Below are positions 31,121 to 39,667 of a DNA stretch of 64,000 bases, piece after piece (the first letter of the stretch is position 1; every line of letters begins with the position of its first letter). The notes under the pieces are model-generated. The model was not told the DNA's origin and made no database searches. It saw nothing but the letters and a program-made list of their open reading frames with translations. Made by a program: the position numbers and the translations under genes. The stretch lies in contig CAZDQF010000017.1 of assembly GCA_964507445.1 (NCBI GenBank), positions 46,647 through 110,646 of the forward strand. The letters are read 5' to 3'. The stretch comes from GCA-2683135 sp964507445 (lineage in GTDB: Bacteria > Planctomycetota > GCA-002687715).

Positions 31121-31202
31121 CCTGAGGCCGGGAATATCCCCGAGGACGGCCCTCGCCACGGCACCCGGGCGCGCACGCCGCAAGTCGCGTATGTTCTGTG
31201 CC

Positions 31203-32900
31203 ATGACTCGAATCCTGCTGGCCACGTTGCTGCTCGTCACGACGGGGGGCGCCCAGACCCGCGACGCCCCTGACCCCAAGTGGACCGTGTATCACGACAC
31301 CGCCGCGGCCCACGGCATGCTCGAGGAATGGAGCGTCCGGCATCCCCGGCTGTGCCGGTTGATCGACATCGGACGCACCCTCAAGGGTACGCCGCTGCTG
31401 GTGCTCGAGATCACCAACCAGGACACGGGATCGGGTGACACCAAGCCCGGCTACTACTACGACGGCAACATCCACTCGTCCGAGCTGACCGGGTGCGAGG
31501 TGGTGCTGCGGTTCGCCGATCACGTCCTCACCTCGTATTCCCGGGGGCACGAGCGCAGCAAGCGACTGCTCGACACCCGGGTCCTGTACCTGCGCCCCAA
31601 GTTCAACCCCGACGGCGCGGACCTCGCCCTGCACACCATCCATGGCCCGCGCAGCACGCCGCGGCCTTACGACCAGGACGCTGACGGGCTGTTGGATGAA
31701 GACCCTCCCAACGACCTGGATGGGGACGGCTTCGCGACCCGCATGCGGCGCCAGAACCCCAAGGGAGCCTGGCGCACGCACTCGGAAGAGCCCTCCCTCA
31801 TGGTGCGCCGCCGCAAGGGCGACAAGGACGGCCCGTTCTACGACGTGTGGTCCGAGGGCATCGACGACGACGGCGACGGCGAGATCAACGAGGACGGCGT
31901 CGGCGGCATCGACATGAACCGCAACTTCCCCCGCAACTGGGGCATGGAATTCGAGCAGCGGGGCGCCGGCCCGTACCCGCTGTCGGAGCCCGAGACCCGG
32001 GCCACGGTGGAGTTCTTCCAGTCACACAAGAACATCACCGGCGCCTTCCACGGCCACACCAGCGGCGGGTTCCTCTACCGGCTCCCGTCCACGGCCCCCT
32101 GGGACACGTTCCATCCCCTCGATCAGGCGCTGATCACGGAGCTGGCGGACGGCTACGCCAACACCACCGGACAACCGGTGCGACCCAGCTACACCAACCC
32201 CAAGGTCCACCGCCACGGCACCCTGATCTCCTGGCTCTACTGGGATCGGGGCATGGTGGGTACGGTCCCCGAGTTCTGGGGCGGCATCCGCTCGTCGGCG
32301 GACCCGAAGAAGCGAGCCAGCGAGCTGGAACGATTCCGTTACGACCGGGATCACCTGGGGAGCGCCCACTTCGCCCCGTGGAAGAAGATCCAGCACCCGG
32401 CGCTCGGTGAGGTGGAGGTGGGCGGTTGGCGTGGTCGGTTCATCTCCAGCAACCCGCCGCCGTCCCTTCTGTCGGAGGAGACCGCGCGCTACATCCCGTG
32501 GATGGTCCAGCTGGCGGAGGTGGCCCCGCGCGTGGAGCTGGAAGACCTCAAGGTAGCGGCCCTCGGGGACGACCGGTACGAGGTCATCGCCACGGCACGC
32601 AACACCGGATACCTCCCGACCTTCCTCACCCAACGAGCCCTGGACAGCGAGATCGCCGTTCCGGTCCGGGCCCTGTTGACCATGCACGGAGCGAAGCTCG
32701 TCAGCGGCGATGGTCGCGGCGTCATGGGGCACCTCGTTGGGCAACGCCATGGCCTGCGGGCCATCAAGCGATCGGGACCTGCGGCGTCATCCGCCACGGT
32801 CCGGTGGCTCGTCAAGAAGACCGCGGCCTCCGCCACCGTCACGGTCACCGTGGTCTCCGAGAAGGGGGGCGTGGCGCGAGAGACCGCGCCCCTCCGCTGA
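31203..32900 (+). CDS. secreted M14-family zinc carboxypeptidase
   Basis: About 565 residues, with a signal peptide (MTRILLATLLLVTTGGAQ; I use the ATG at 31203 rather than the one 12 bases earlier). M14 zinc ligands: His and Glu in YDGNIHSSELTG, and the third His in GAFHGHTSGG. The catalytic Glu sits in VGTVPEFWGG. Between them is an acidic, Gly-rich insertion (GIDDDGDGEINEDG) that looks like a calcium-binding loop, and a second Asp-rich stretch precedes it (YDQDADGLLDEDP). The last ~150 residues form a beta-rich domain. It probably trims C-terminal residues from peptides outside the cytoplasm. Its stop is 6 bases from the convergent gene. Confidence 0.88.
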   Translation: MTRILLATLLLVTTGGAQTRDAPDPKWTVYHDTAAAHGMLEEWSVRHPRLCRLIDIGRTLKGTPLLVLEITNQDTGSGDTKPGYYYDGNIHSSELTGCEVVLRFADHVLTSYSRGHERSKRLLDTRVLYLRPKFNPDGADLALHTIHGPRSTPRPYDQDADGLLDEDPPNDLDGDGFATRMRRQNPKGAWRTHSEEPSLMVRRRKGDKDGPFYDVWSEGIDDDGDGEINEDGVGGIDMNRNFPRNWGMEFEQRGAGPYPLSEPETRATVEFFQSHKNITGAFHGHTSGGFLYRLPSTAPWDTFHPLDQALITELADGYANTTGQPVRPSYTNPKVHRHGTLISWLYWDRGMVGTVPEFWGGIRSSADPKKRASELERFRYDRDHLGSAHFAPWKKIQHPALGEVEVGGWRGRFISSNPPPSLLSEETARYIPWMVQLAEVAPRVELEDLKVAALGDDRYEVIATARNTGYLPTFLTQRALDSEIAVPVRALLTMHGAKLVSGDGRGVMGHLVGQRHGLRAIKRSGPAASSATVRWLVKKTAASATVTVTVVSEKGGVARETAPLR

Positions 32901-32906
32901 CGGGCG

Positions 32907-34052
32907 TCAGATCCAGTCGTTGACCCGGTCCCACCGACCGACCACCTCGTCCCCGTCCGTGACGTGGTAGCCGGAGTACGCGGCGGCGGTCATGCACGCG
33001 TGGTTGGGCAGGATCATGAGACGGGTCCCCAGGGGCAGGGAGCGCGGGTCGGCGCCGGGGCCGCGGATCAGGCCGTGCTCCTGGTAGGCGTCCTCCACCT
33101 TGAGCCCCTCGAGCAATCGCCCATGCAGGTCGGTGACCAGGCCGTAGCCACAGTCTCCTCCCGGCCCCAGGTCCCGGGTGCTGCGGTCCTTGGAGAGGGC
33201 CATGCCACCGGCGTCCACCAGGACCGTACCGAACTGCGGCTGGTGCCCGATGACCGTGGTCAGCACCACGGCGCCGATGTCCTCGAGGGAGCAGCAGCCG
33301 AGGGCGGCCTGATAGAGATCATGGAACACACAGACACCCGCCCTCGCCTCGGTGACCCCGTCCATGTGGGCCGCGTGGGTGAGGGTCGGCGTGGAGCCCA
33401 CGGAGATGATCTCGCAGGGGCTCCCCTCGTGCGCGCAGCGCTCCGCCGCCGTCACCGCCGCCGCCCGCTCCTGCTCGGCGATCTCCGCGATCTCTTTCGA
33501 TGAACGCGCGCCGTAGGCGTGCCCCCCGTGGGTGAACACACCGCCGAACGCCACGCCCTCGTGGTCGTTCAGCCGCCGCGCCAGGGCAGGCATATCGGGA
33601 TCATCCGGGGACAACCCGGAGCGGTGTTCGCCGCAGTCGATCTCCAGCAGGACGTCGAACACCACACCGGACTCCCGGGCCGTCTCCTCCACCGCCGCCG
33701 CCGCCGCCACGCTGTCCACCGCGAGGCGGAGGGTGACGCCGCTCCGCGCCAGCTCGGCGGCCCGGGGGAGCTTGTCCGGGGTGACGCAGACCGCGTACAG
33801 GATGTCCGAGAACTCGTGTCCCGCGAAATACTCGGCCTCCTTCAGCGTGGAGACGGTGATCCCGTGCGAAGAAGCCGACGGGATCATGCGGGCGATGTCC
33901 GCGGACTTGGCGGTCTTCAGATGAGGGCGGAAGCGGACCCCCAGGTCCCGGCAGCGTGCCTCCGCCCGCCCCACGTTGGCCGCGACGCGCTCGCGACGAA
34001 CCACCAGCGCCGGTGTCTGAACCTGTTGCAGGCTACTTCCGCAAGAGGTCAC
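32907..34052 (-). CDS. D-serine dehydratase-like / D-threonine aldolase-like PLP enzyme
   Basis: A 381-residue fold-type III PLP enzyme with an alanine-racemase-like N-terminal barrel. The PLP lysine is in RPHLKTAKS. The metal-binding segment near the C-terminus reads LPNHACMTAA, a His-x-Cys pair. D-serine dehydratases of the DSD1 type use His and Cys for zinc, while D-threonine aldolases use His and Asp, so D-serine dehydratase-like activity (D-serine to pyruvate and ammonia) is favoured. It begins inside the 3' end of the transketolase gene (20-base overlap), implying translational coupling. Confidence 0.82.
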   Translation of the reverse strand: MTSCGSSLQQVQTPALVVRRERVAANVGRAEARCRDLGVRFRPHLKTAKSADIARMIPSASSHGITVSTLKEAEYFAGHEFSDILYAVCVTPDKLPRAAELARSGVTLRLAVDSVAAAAAVEETARESGVVFDVLLEIDCGEHRSGLSPDDPDMPALARRLNDHEGVAFGGVFTHGGHAYGARSSKEIAEIAEQERAAAVTAAERCAHEGSPCEIISVGSTPTLTHAAHMDGVTEARAGVCVFHDLYQAALGCCSLEDIGAVVLTTVIGHQPQFGTVLVDAGGMALSKDRSTRDLGPGGDCGYGLVTDLHGRLLEGLKVEDAYQEHGLIRGPGADPRSLPLGTRLMILPNHACMTAAAYSGYHVTDGDEVVGRWDRVNDWI

Positions 34053-36033
34053 GGGTCACGCGGGCCACGTTCTCAGCGGTGAGGCCGAACTTCTCGAACA
34101 GGGTCTGCCACGGCGCCGACGCCCCGAACCGGTCAACGGTCACGAAGGCCCCATCAGGCCCGACCCATCGATCCCAGCCCTGGCGGATACCCGCCTCGAC
34201 CGCGACCCGGGCCGTCACTGCGGACGGCAACACGGACTCGCGATACGCCGCGTCCTGAGCCTCGAACAGCTCGAACGAGGGCATGCTCACGACGCGAGCG
34301 GACACCCCCTCGCCGGCGAGGGCCGTGGCTGCATCGAGGGCCACCGCCACCTCGGAGCCCGTGGCGAGCAGGATGATATCCGGGTCCCCGTCCCCGCCAT
34401 CCCGGACCACGTAGGCGCCGCGAGCCAGACCATCCGCGGGGCCGGTCGTGGAGCGATCCAGGGTGGGCAGATTCTGGCGGGTCAGGACCAGCGCGCAGGG
34501 ACCCTCCGTCTCCATGGCGACCTTCCAGGCCTCACGGGTCTCGTTGCCGTCGCACGGACGGATCACGGACAAGCCGGGGATGGCCCGCAGGGCGGCCAGG
34601 TGCTCCACCGGCTGGTGGGTGGGCCCGTCCTCCCCCAATCCGATGGAGTCGTGGGTGAAGATGTAGCGGGTGTTGAGCCCCATGAGGGCGGCCAGCCGGA
34701 TGGCGGGCCGCATGTAGTCGCTGAACACGAGGAAGGTGGCGCCGTAGGGGATCACGCCGCCATGCAGCGCCATCCCGTTCATGATGGAGCCCATGCCGTG
34801 CTCGCGGACGCCGTAGTGAACGTTGTTGGGGACGCCCTCCCCCTGGTCGAACGACGCCTTGTCCTTCTGCCACGAGTTGTTGGACCCGGCCAGGTCGCAG
34901 GACCCTCCCACCAGATTGGCCACGCTGGCCGCCACGGCGTTGAGCACCTGACCGCTGGCCTTGCGTGTGGGGACCCCCTTGGGGTCGGGGCTGAACACCG
35001 GCAGCTCCGCGTCCCAGCCGTCGGGGAGGTCTCCGGCGAGGGTGGACTCCAGCGCTCGCGCCGCCTCCGGATGCGCGGCCTTGTACGCCTCGAGGCGCTC
35101 TCCCCACTCCGCCCACAGGGTGGCGCCACGGTCGCACACCTCAGCGGCCAGGGCGCTCACCGACTCCGGCACATGGAAGGGCTCATTGGGGAGACCGAGG
35201 ATCTCCTTCGTCCTGGCGATCTCATCGTCCCCGAGGGGCGCCCCGTGAGCCCCGGAGGTGTCCTGCTTGTTCGGCGCGGGGTATCCGATGACCGTACGCA
35301 AACGGATCATGGAGGGGCGCGAGGTCTCCGCCGCCGCCGCGTTGGCCGCGGCCTCGATGGCGTCCAGGTCATTGCCGTCCTCCACGGTGGCGGTGTGCCA
35401 CCCGTAGGACTCATACCGCGCGAGCACGTCCTCGGTGAAGCTGAGGTCGGTGCCGCCGTCGATGGTGATCCGGTTGTCGTCCCAGAACACGATCAGCTTG
35501 CCAAGGCCCAGGTGCCCGGCGAGGGAGGACGCCTCGGACGCCACGCCCTCCATGATGTCTCCATCGGAGGCGATGACCCAGACTCGATGATCGAAGAGCT
35601 CGTGCCCCGGCCGGTTGAAACGGGCCGCCAGGTGCCGCTCCGCCATGGCCATGCCCACGGCGTTGCCGATGCCCTGACCGAGCGGCCCCGTGGTGGTCTC
35701 CACGCCGGGGGTGTGCCCGTACTCCGGGTGCCCCGGCGTCCGGCTGTCCCACTGGCGAAAGTCCTTGATGTCCTGCAGGGAGACGTCGTAACCGCTCAGA
35801 TGAAGCAGCGCGTACTGCAGCATGGAGGCGTGCCCGCAGGACAGCACGAACCGATCCCGATCCGGCCACTCCGGGTGACGCGGGTCATGCCGCCGGACCC
35901 GGCTGAACAGGACATGGCCCACGGGAGCCAACGCCATGGGTGTTCCTGGGTGACCGGAGTTGGCCGCCTGCACGGCGTCCATGGAAAGACACCTGACGGC
36001 GTCTACTGCTGCCTGATCTTGTGCGGGGGACAT
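34033..36033 (-). CDS. tkt: transketolase
   Basis: A 666-residue thiamine-diphosphate enzyme of the pentose phosphate and Calvin-type pathways. The N-terminus AVRCLSMDAVQAANSGHPGTPM, GHTPGVETTTGPLGQGIGNAVGM and the ThDP/metal motif starting ASDGDIMEG are diagnostic. The middle domain has GSCDLAGSNN and GVREHGMGSIMNG. The start is the ATG at 36033, preceded by GGGGAGG with 7 bases spacing; an upstream in-frame start would lose that site. It likely forms an operon with the overlapping D-serine dehydratase-like gene. The active site appears complete. Confidence 0.95.
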   Translation of the reverse strand: MSPAQDQAAVDAVRCLSMDAVQAANSGHPGTPMALAPVGHVLFSRVRRHDPRHPEWPDRDRFVLSCGHASMLQYALLHLSGYDVSLQDIKDFRQWDSRTPGHPEYGHTPGVETTTGPLGQGIGNAVGMAMAERHLAARFNRPGHELFDHRVWVIASDGDIMEGVASEASSLAGHLGLGKLIVFWDDNRITIDGGTDLSFTEDVLARYESYGWHTATVEDGNDLDAIEAAANAAAAETSRPSMIRLRTVIGYPAPNKQDTSGAHGAPLGDDEIARTKEILGLPNEPFHVPESVSALAAEVCDRGATLWAEWGERLEAYKAAHPEAARALESTLAGDLPDGWDAELPVFSPDPKGVPTRKASGQVLNAVAASVANLVGGSCDLAGSNNSWQKDKASFDQGEGVPNNVHYGVREHGMGSIMNGMALHGGVIPYGATFLVFSDYMRPAIRLAALMGLNTRYIFTHDSIGLGEDGPTHQPVEHLAALRAIPGLSVIRPCDGNETREAWKVAMETEGPCALVLTRQNLPTLDRSTTGPADGLARGAYVVRDGGDGDPDIILLATGSEVAVALDAATALAGEGVSARVVSMPSFELFEAQDAAYRESVLPSAVTARVAVEAGIRQGWDRWVGPDGAFVTVDRFGASAPWQTLFEKFGLTAENVARVTRDLLRK

Positions 36034-36410
36034 CGCGCAACCTCCCCGGAGGTCCTCTGCCTCCGGACGTCGTTGTACCACGCACGGAACGAGTCAGAAC
36101 CTCGCCCAAGAAACGCGCCCCGGGGATTGATTGTGGAGAACCTCACCCGCCCCGCGCGCCTCGCCTTCTGCACGTCTTCGTGCACGCCAGCGAACCGGCC
36201 ACCGTCCCCTCGGGAGGACAGTCCCGCCGTCCGTGCGGACGGGCAGCAGCGGTGGATGGGGCCAGAAGTGACTGCTCAACAGTCTCTTGAGACCGGCCAG
36301 GGGCCATCCGACCGTCCCCGGCACGGCGGGTGCTCTTCTCTTCAACCCGGGCCGGTGACGACGCGGTCTGAAGAAGCCCGTCGTGACCGGACCCGCAAGG
36401 AGACAGGACG
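36034..36410. other. 377-base divergent intergenic region
   Basis: Lies between transketolase (minus) and the small His-rich secreted protein (plus). I see no convincing gene. It holds two small perfect hairpins: TGCACG-TCTT-CGTGCA at 36169-36184 and CCGTCC-GTGC-GGACGG at 36227-36242. AAGGAGACAGG before the plus-strand ATG is a good ribosome site. Promoters for both genes must lie here, but no hexamer pair is persuasive. Confidence 0.5.
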
Positions 36411-36851
36411 ATGAAGACACGAATCACCATGCTCGCCCTCGCCGGGCTCCTCGCCCTGTCTCTCGCCCCGACGGCCGCGGCCCAGGGAGGCATCAGCCTC
36501 TCGTTCGGGAAGCACAAGAAGGGCAAACACATCGGCTTGAACATCAACCTGCCCCTCGGACACGGCCGTCGGCACCACCGCCAGCCCCATGTCCACGTCC
36601 ATGGTCACGCCTGCCGTCACTGGGTCGCGGGACGGGTCGAGCTCGTCCAGGAGAAGGTCTGGGTCCCCGGCTGCAGCCGCCAGGTCTGGATCGCCCCGGT
36701 CTACCGCACGGACCATGACGCCTGCGGGCACCCGGTCCAGGTGCTCGTGACCCCGGGACGCTATCAGACCGTGACCCAGCCAGGACGATTCGAGGTGCGA
36801 CCGCGGCGGGTCCAGCGCCCCGGTCACTGGGTGTACGTCTGCGGGCGCTGA
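36411..36851 (+). CDS. small secreted His/Arg-rich protein, unknown function
   Basis: A 146-residue protein with a clear signal peptide ending LAPTAAAQG and a strong ribosome site (AAGGAG, 9 bases before the ATG). The mature part starts with GISLSFGKHKKGKHIGLNI and a dense His run (residues ~52-70: HGRRHH, PHVHVHGHACRH). It then has VxVPGC, a Val/Tyr-rich middle and a repeated RPxR-type end. Three or four Cys could form disulfides. The pattern recalls small secreted proteins of planctomycetes with VWVPG-type repeats. Metal binding by the His run is inference. No operon partner: the next gene begins 174 bases on. Confidence 0.72.
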   Translation: MKTRITMLALAGLLALSLAPTAAAQGGISLSFGKHKKGKHIGLNINLPLGHGRRHHRQPHVHVHGHACRHWVAGRVELVQEKVWVPGCSRQVWIAPVYRTDHDACGHPVQVLVTPGRYQTVTQPGRFEVRPRRVQRPGHWVYVCGR

Positions 36852-36948
36852 CCGCACGAGCCCCAGGAGACGACCCCATCCGATCCCCCCAGGAGGGGCT
36901 GCCCTCACGGTCGGCCCCCCGTGTCCGCTCCTCAACCCGCAAAACCCT

Positions 36949-36978
36949 TTGCGTCCGGCGGCCGTATCGGTCGATAAA
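36949..36978 (+). promoter_or_regulatory. putative promoter for HDOD/SpoIIE gene pair
   Basis: TTGCGT at 36949-36954, 18 bases, then GATAAA at 36973-36978, about 47 bases before the GTG start of the HDOD gene. The match to sigma-70 consensus is moderate. Confidence 0.35.
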
Positions 36979-37025
36979 CCCATTGGTGGTGGGACCGTGC
37001 CCTCACTCGAGGCACGAGGGGAACC

Positions 37026-37946
37026 GTGAGCTTGGACTTCAGTCGCTATCTGTCACCCGCCGGAGATCCGGCGGGGAATCGGACGACCTCCATGGTCGCT
37101 CCGGCACGTCTGCGATCCGTCCAGGAGCTGGTCCGCCGCCTGCCACCGCTCCCCGGCATGATGTTCGAGTTGATCACCGAGCTGGGGGAACCGGACGCCG
37201 AGATCGACCGGCTGGAAGATCACATCTCCCGCGACCCCACCCTGACCACCCGCTTGCTGAAGATGGCCAACAGCGCCTTCTTCGCGCCGGCCGTACCCGT
37301 GGCCACCGTCGGCCACGCCCTCATGATCCTCGGGCTGGACGCCGCCCGAAACCTGGTCCTCGCCACCGCCATGAGGGCCGCCATGGGCGCTTCACGATCC
37401 TCGCCGACGCACCAGGGAAGAGAGGTCTTCCGCCACAGCCTCGCCGTCGCCATCGCAGCCCGTCGACTGTGCCGACTGCGAGACACCCGTGACCCGCACG
37501 AACCCGACCCGTTCGTAGCGGGCCTGCTCCACGATGTCGGCCTGGTAGCCCTCGCGCCGCTCTACGCCAACGAGGCGGGCGTCCTGGAATCCGCCGGAGG
37601 GCTCTCACCGGAGGTGGAACGGAGCGTCCTGGGGATTGACCACGTCCTCGCGGGACGCATGGTGCACGCCCACTGGAAACTCCCCGACTCCCTGCTGGAC
37701 CCGATCCTCGGCCACCACTCCGATCCACGAGACCTGGATGGAGGGTCCACCACCACCATCGTCGCCCTGGCCGACGCCCACGCGGAGGCCACGGGATGGG
37801 AGCCTCACCCGGCCACGAACCGTCACGGCGCCCTGGAGCGGCGAGACGCCATCATCGCCCACGTCGGTCTCGAACCGGACCGAGTCCATGACGTCCTCGA
37901 CGGCATGGAGCAGGAGTTCGCCAGCTTCCTGGGGTCCGCGTCATGA
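37026..37946 (+). CDS. HDOD-domain signalling protein
   Basis: A 306-residue protein. The HDOD domain spans ~28-235: LPPLPGMMFELITEL, then ISRDPTLTTRLLKMANSAFF, then a degraded HD-like core (FVAGLLHDVGLVALAPL) and ILGHHSDPRD. HDOD proteins are non-catalytic or weakly catalytic signalling modules found with two-component and cyclic-nucleotide circuits. The start is GTG, with GAGGGG 4-9 bases upstream. The stop overlaps the start of the downstream phosphatase by ATGA, so they are coupled and probably act together. Confidence 0.88.
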   Translation: MSLDFSRYLSPAGDPAGNRTTSMVAPARLRSVQELVRRLPPLPGMMFELITELGEPDAEIDRLEDHISRDPTLTTRLLKMANSAFFAPAVPVATVGHALMILGLDAARNLVLATAMRAAMGASRSSPTHQGREVFRHSLAVAIAARRLCRLRDTRDPHEPDPFVAGLLHDVGLVALAPLYANEAGVLESAGGLSPEVERSVLGIDHVLAGRMVHAHWKLPDSLLDPILGHHSDPRDLDGGSTTTIVALADAHAEATGWEPHPATNRHGALERRDAIIAHVGLEPDRVHDVLDGMEQEFASFLGSAS

Positions 37947-39592
37947 GCTCCGCCGCGGCCCAAGGGGGCATCGAGGGGGTCCGGGAGCTCTATCTCTCCC
38001 TCAACCCGGAGGAGGCTTATCAACGCCTGCGAGAGCTGGCGCCTCAGCTGCTCGGGGCTGAGATTCGGGGCGCGTACATGGCCGACGAGTCCCGCGGGTT
38101 CGTCCTGGACAAGGCGTTCGGCGTCACCGCCGCGCCGCGGACATGGCACCCCACCCGCGATCCCCTTCCCAGCTCTCTGGACGGGATCATCTTCCGCTAC
38201 AAGGGGCGGCCCCTGGGCGCGGTTGTCGTAGATATGGCGGCGAGCGTGGATACGTCCGCCGCGCAGCAGTCCCTGGAGTGGCACTTCGCGCCGGTGCTGT
38301 TCCGCACCAGCTGGCTCAACGAGGCCATCGATGAAGTCGCCCAAGCCCGCGACCAGGTGCGCTTCCTCCTCGAGATGGGCGGCCTGTTGGGTCGCATCGA
38401 CCTGGAGCCATTGCTCATCAACGTGCTGGAGCTGCTCAGCGACTTCCTGGACGTGCCCATCGGCGCGGTGGTGCTCCAGGAGGGGGACGAGGAGCCGAGC
38501 CTGGCCGTCGACTGGGGCCTCCCCATGACCGTGCTCGAAGGCATCCGAACCAGCTCGGGCACGGACCTGCTGCGGTTCGCCCGAGAGCACCAGGAAGCCC
38601 ACATCTTCACGGACGCGGAGCTGAGCGTGCGAGCAGGTGCGAGATCGCCGGACCGGCTGCTCGTCATGCCCCTGGTCTCCAGCACGGGCTACATCGGGAC
38701 CATCGTCCTGGCGTCCGGCGCCCCCGGCACGCGCCTCTCGGAGGACCTCCTGCACATCGTGGAGCCGGCGGTCAAGCTGGCGGCCACGGCCATCGAGAAC
38801 GCCCGCCTGTTCGCCATCAAGCTGCAGCACGAGAAGGAGCAGCAGCAGCTGGCGCTGGCGCGCCGCATCCAGGCGGGGCTGCTGCCCAGCACGCCGCCGG
38901 AAGTTGACGGCGTCCAGCTGGCGGCCACGTCCGTCTCCGCCAACATGATCGGCGGCGACTACTTCGACTACTTCACCCTCCCGGACGGGTCCCTCGGATT
39001 GGCCGTGGCGGACGTCGCCGGGAAGGGGATCCCCGCAGGGCTCATCATGACCGCGGCGCGGGCCATGTTCCGGACCGCCGCCCTGCAACACGCCAGCCCG
39101 GCCGCCATCCTGGACTGCGTCAACCGGAACCTCGCGGAGGAGGAGTTCAGCAACCGGTTCGTCACCGCCGTGTTCGCCCGCCTGGACCTGCGCTCCGGGG
39201 CGTGCACCGTCGCCTGCGCCGGACACGAACCGGCCATGGTGCGTCGCGCCGACGGCGCCATCGAGAGGGTCGGCGGACCGGCCCTCCCCCTCGGCGTCAT
39301 GAACGACGCTCGCTACAAGGACCACCAGGTCCACGTCGCGCCGGGGGATGTGCTCGTGCTGTTCACGGATGGCGTCACGGAAGCCATGAACGGCGACCGC
39401 CAGCAGTTCGGGGTGGAGCGGCTGGAGACGTTGCTCGCCGACGGGCTGCAGGAGGCGGAGGCCGTCCGGGATCAGATCCTGGCGGACATCTCGGACCACG
39501 TGGGATCGAGCCCCCGCCATGACGACACCACCCTGATCGTGGCCAGCATCGTCCCGCCGGACGGGCGCGGCGCCCTCCTCGAAGCACCGTGA
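37943..39592 (+). CDS. GAF-domain SpoIIE/PP2C-type serine phosphatase
   Basis: A 549-residue protein. The N-terminal ~130 residues are unassigned. A GAF domain at ~135-285 (LLEMGGLLGRIDLEPLLINV to VKLAATAIENARLFA) leads through a short coiled coil (KLQHEKEQQQLALARRIQ) into a PPM/SpoIIE phosphatase domain. Its metal ligands are in NMIGGDYFDYF, GLAVADVAGKGIPAGL, VLFTDGVTEAMN and RHDDTTLIV. LQHEKEQQQLALARRIQAGL is the usual RsbU/RsbP-type linker. It probably dephosphorylates an anti-sigma-antagonist or another Ser/Thr-phosphorylated partner. Phosphothreonine-reading FHA proteins are encoded some 16-24 kb away, but no direct link is shown. Confidence 0.92.
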   Translation: MSSAAAQGGIEGVRELYLSLNPEEAYQRLRELAPQLLGAEIRGAYMADESRGFVLDKAFGVTAAPRTWHPTRDPLPSSLDGIIFRYKGRPLGAVVVDMAASVDTSAAQQSLEWHFAPVLFRTSWLNEAIDEVAQARDQVRFLLEMGGLLGRIDLEPLLINVLELLSDFLDVPIGAVVLQEGDEEPSLAVDWGLPMTVLEGIRTSSGTDLLRFAREHQEAHIFTDAELSVRAGARSPDRLLVMPLVSSTGYIGTIVLASGAPGTRLSEDLLHIVEPAVKLAATAIENARLFAIKLQHEKEQQQLALARRIQAGLLPSTPPEVDGVQLAATSVSANMIGGDYFDYFTLPDGSLGLAVADVAGKGIPAGLIMTAARAMFRTAALQHASPAAILDCVNRNLAEEEFSNRFVTAVFARLDLRSGACTVACAGHEPAMVRRADGAIERVGGPALPLGVMNDARYKDHQVHVAPGDVLVLFTDGVTEAMNGDRQQFGVERLETLLADGLQEAEAVRDQILADISDHVGSSPRHDDTTLIVASIVPPDGRGALLEAP

Positions 39593-39667
39593 GCGGGCTC
39601 GGCCGGCGTCCCTCCGGTGATGACAACCGGGGCGCACGGATCGCCCGCGAGTCCGTAGAATGGGCTC

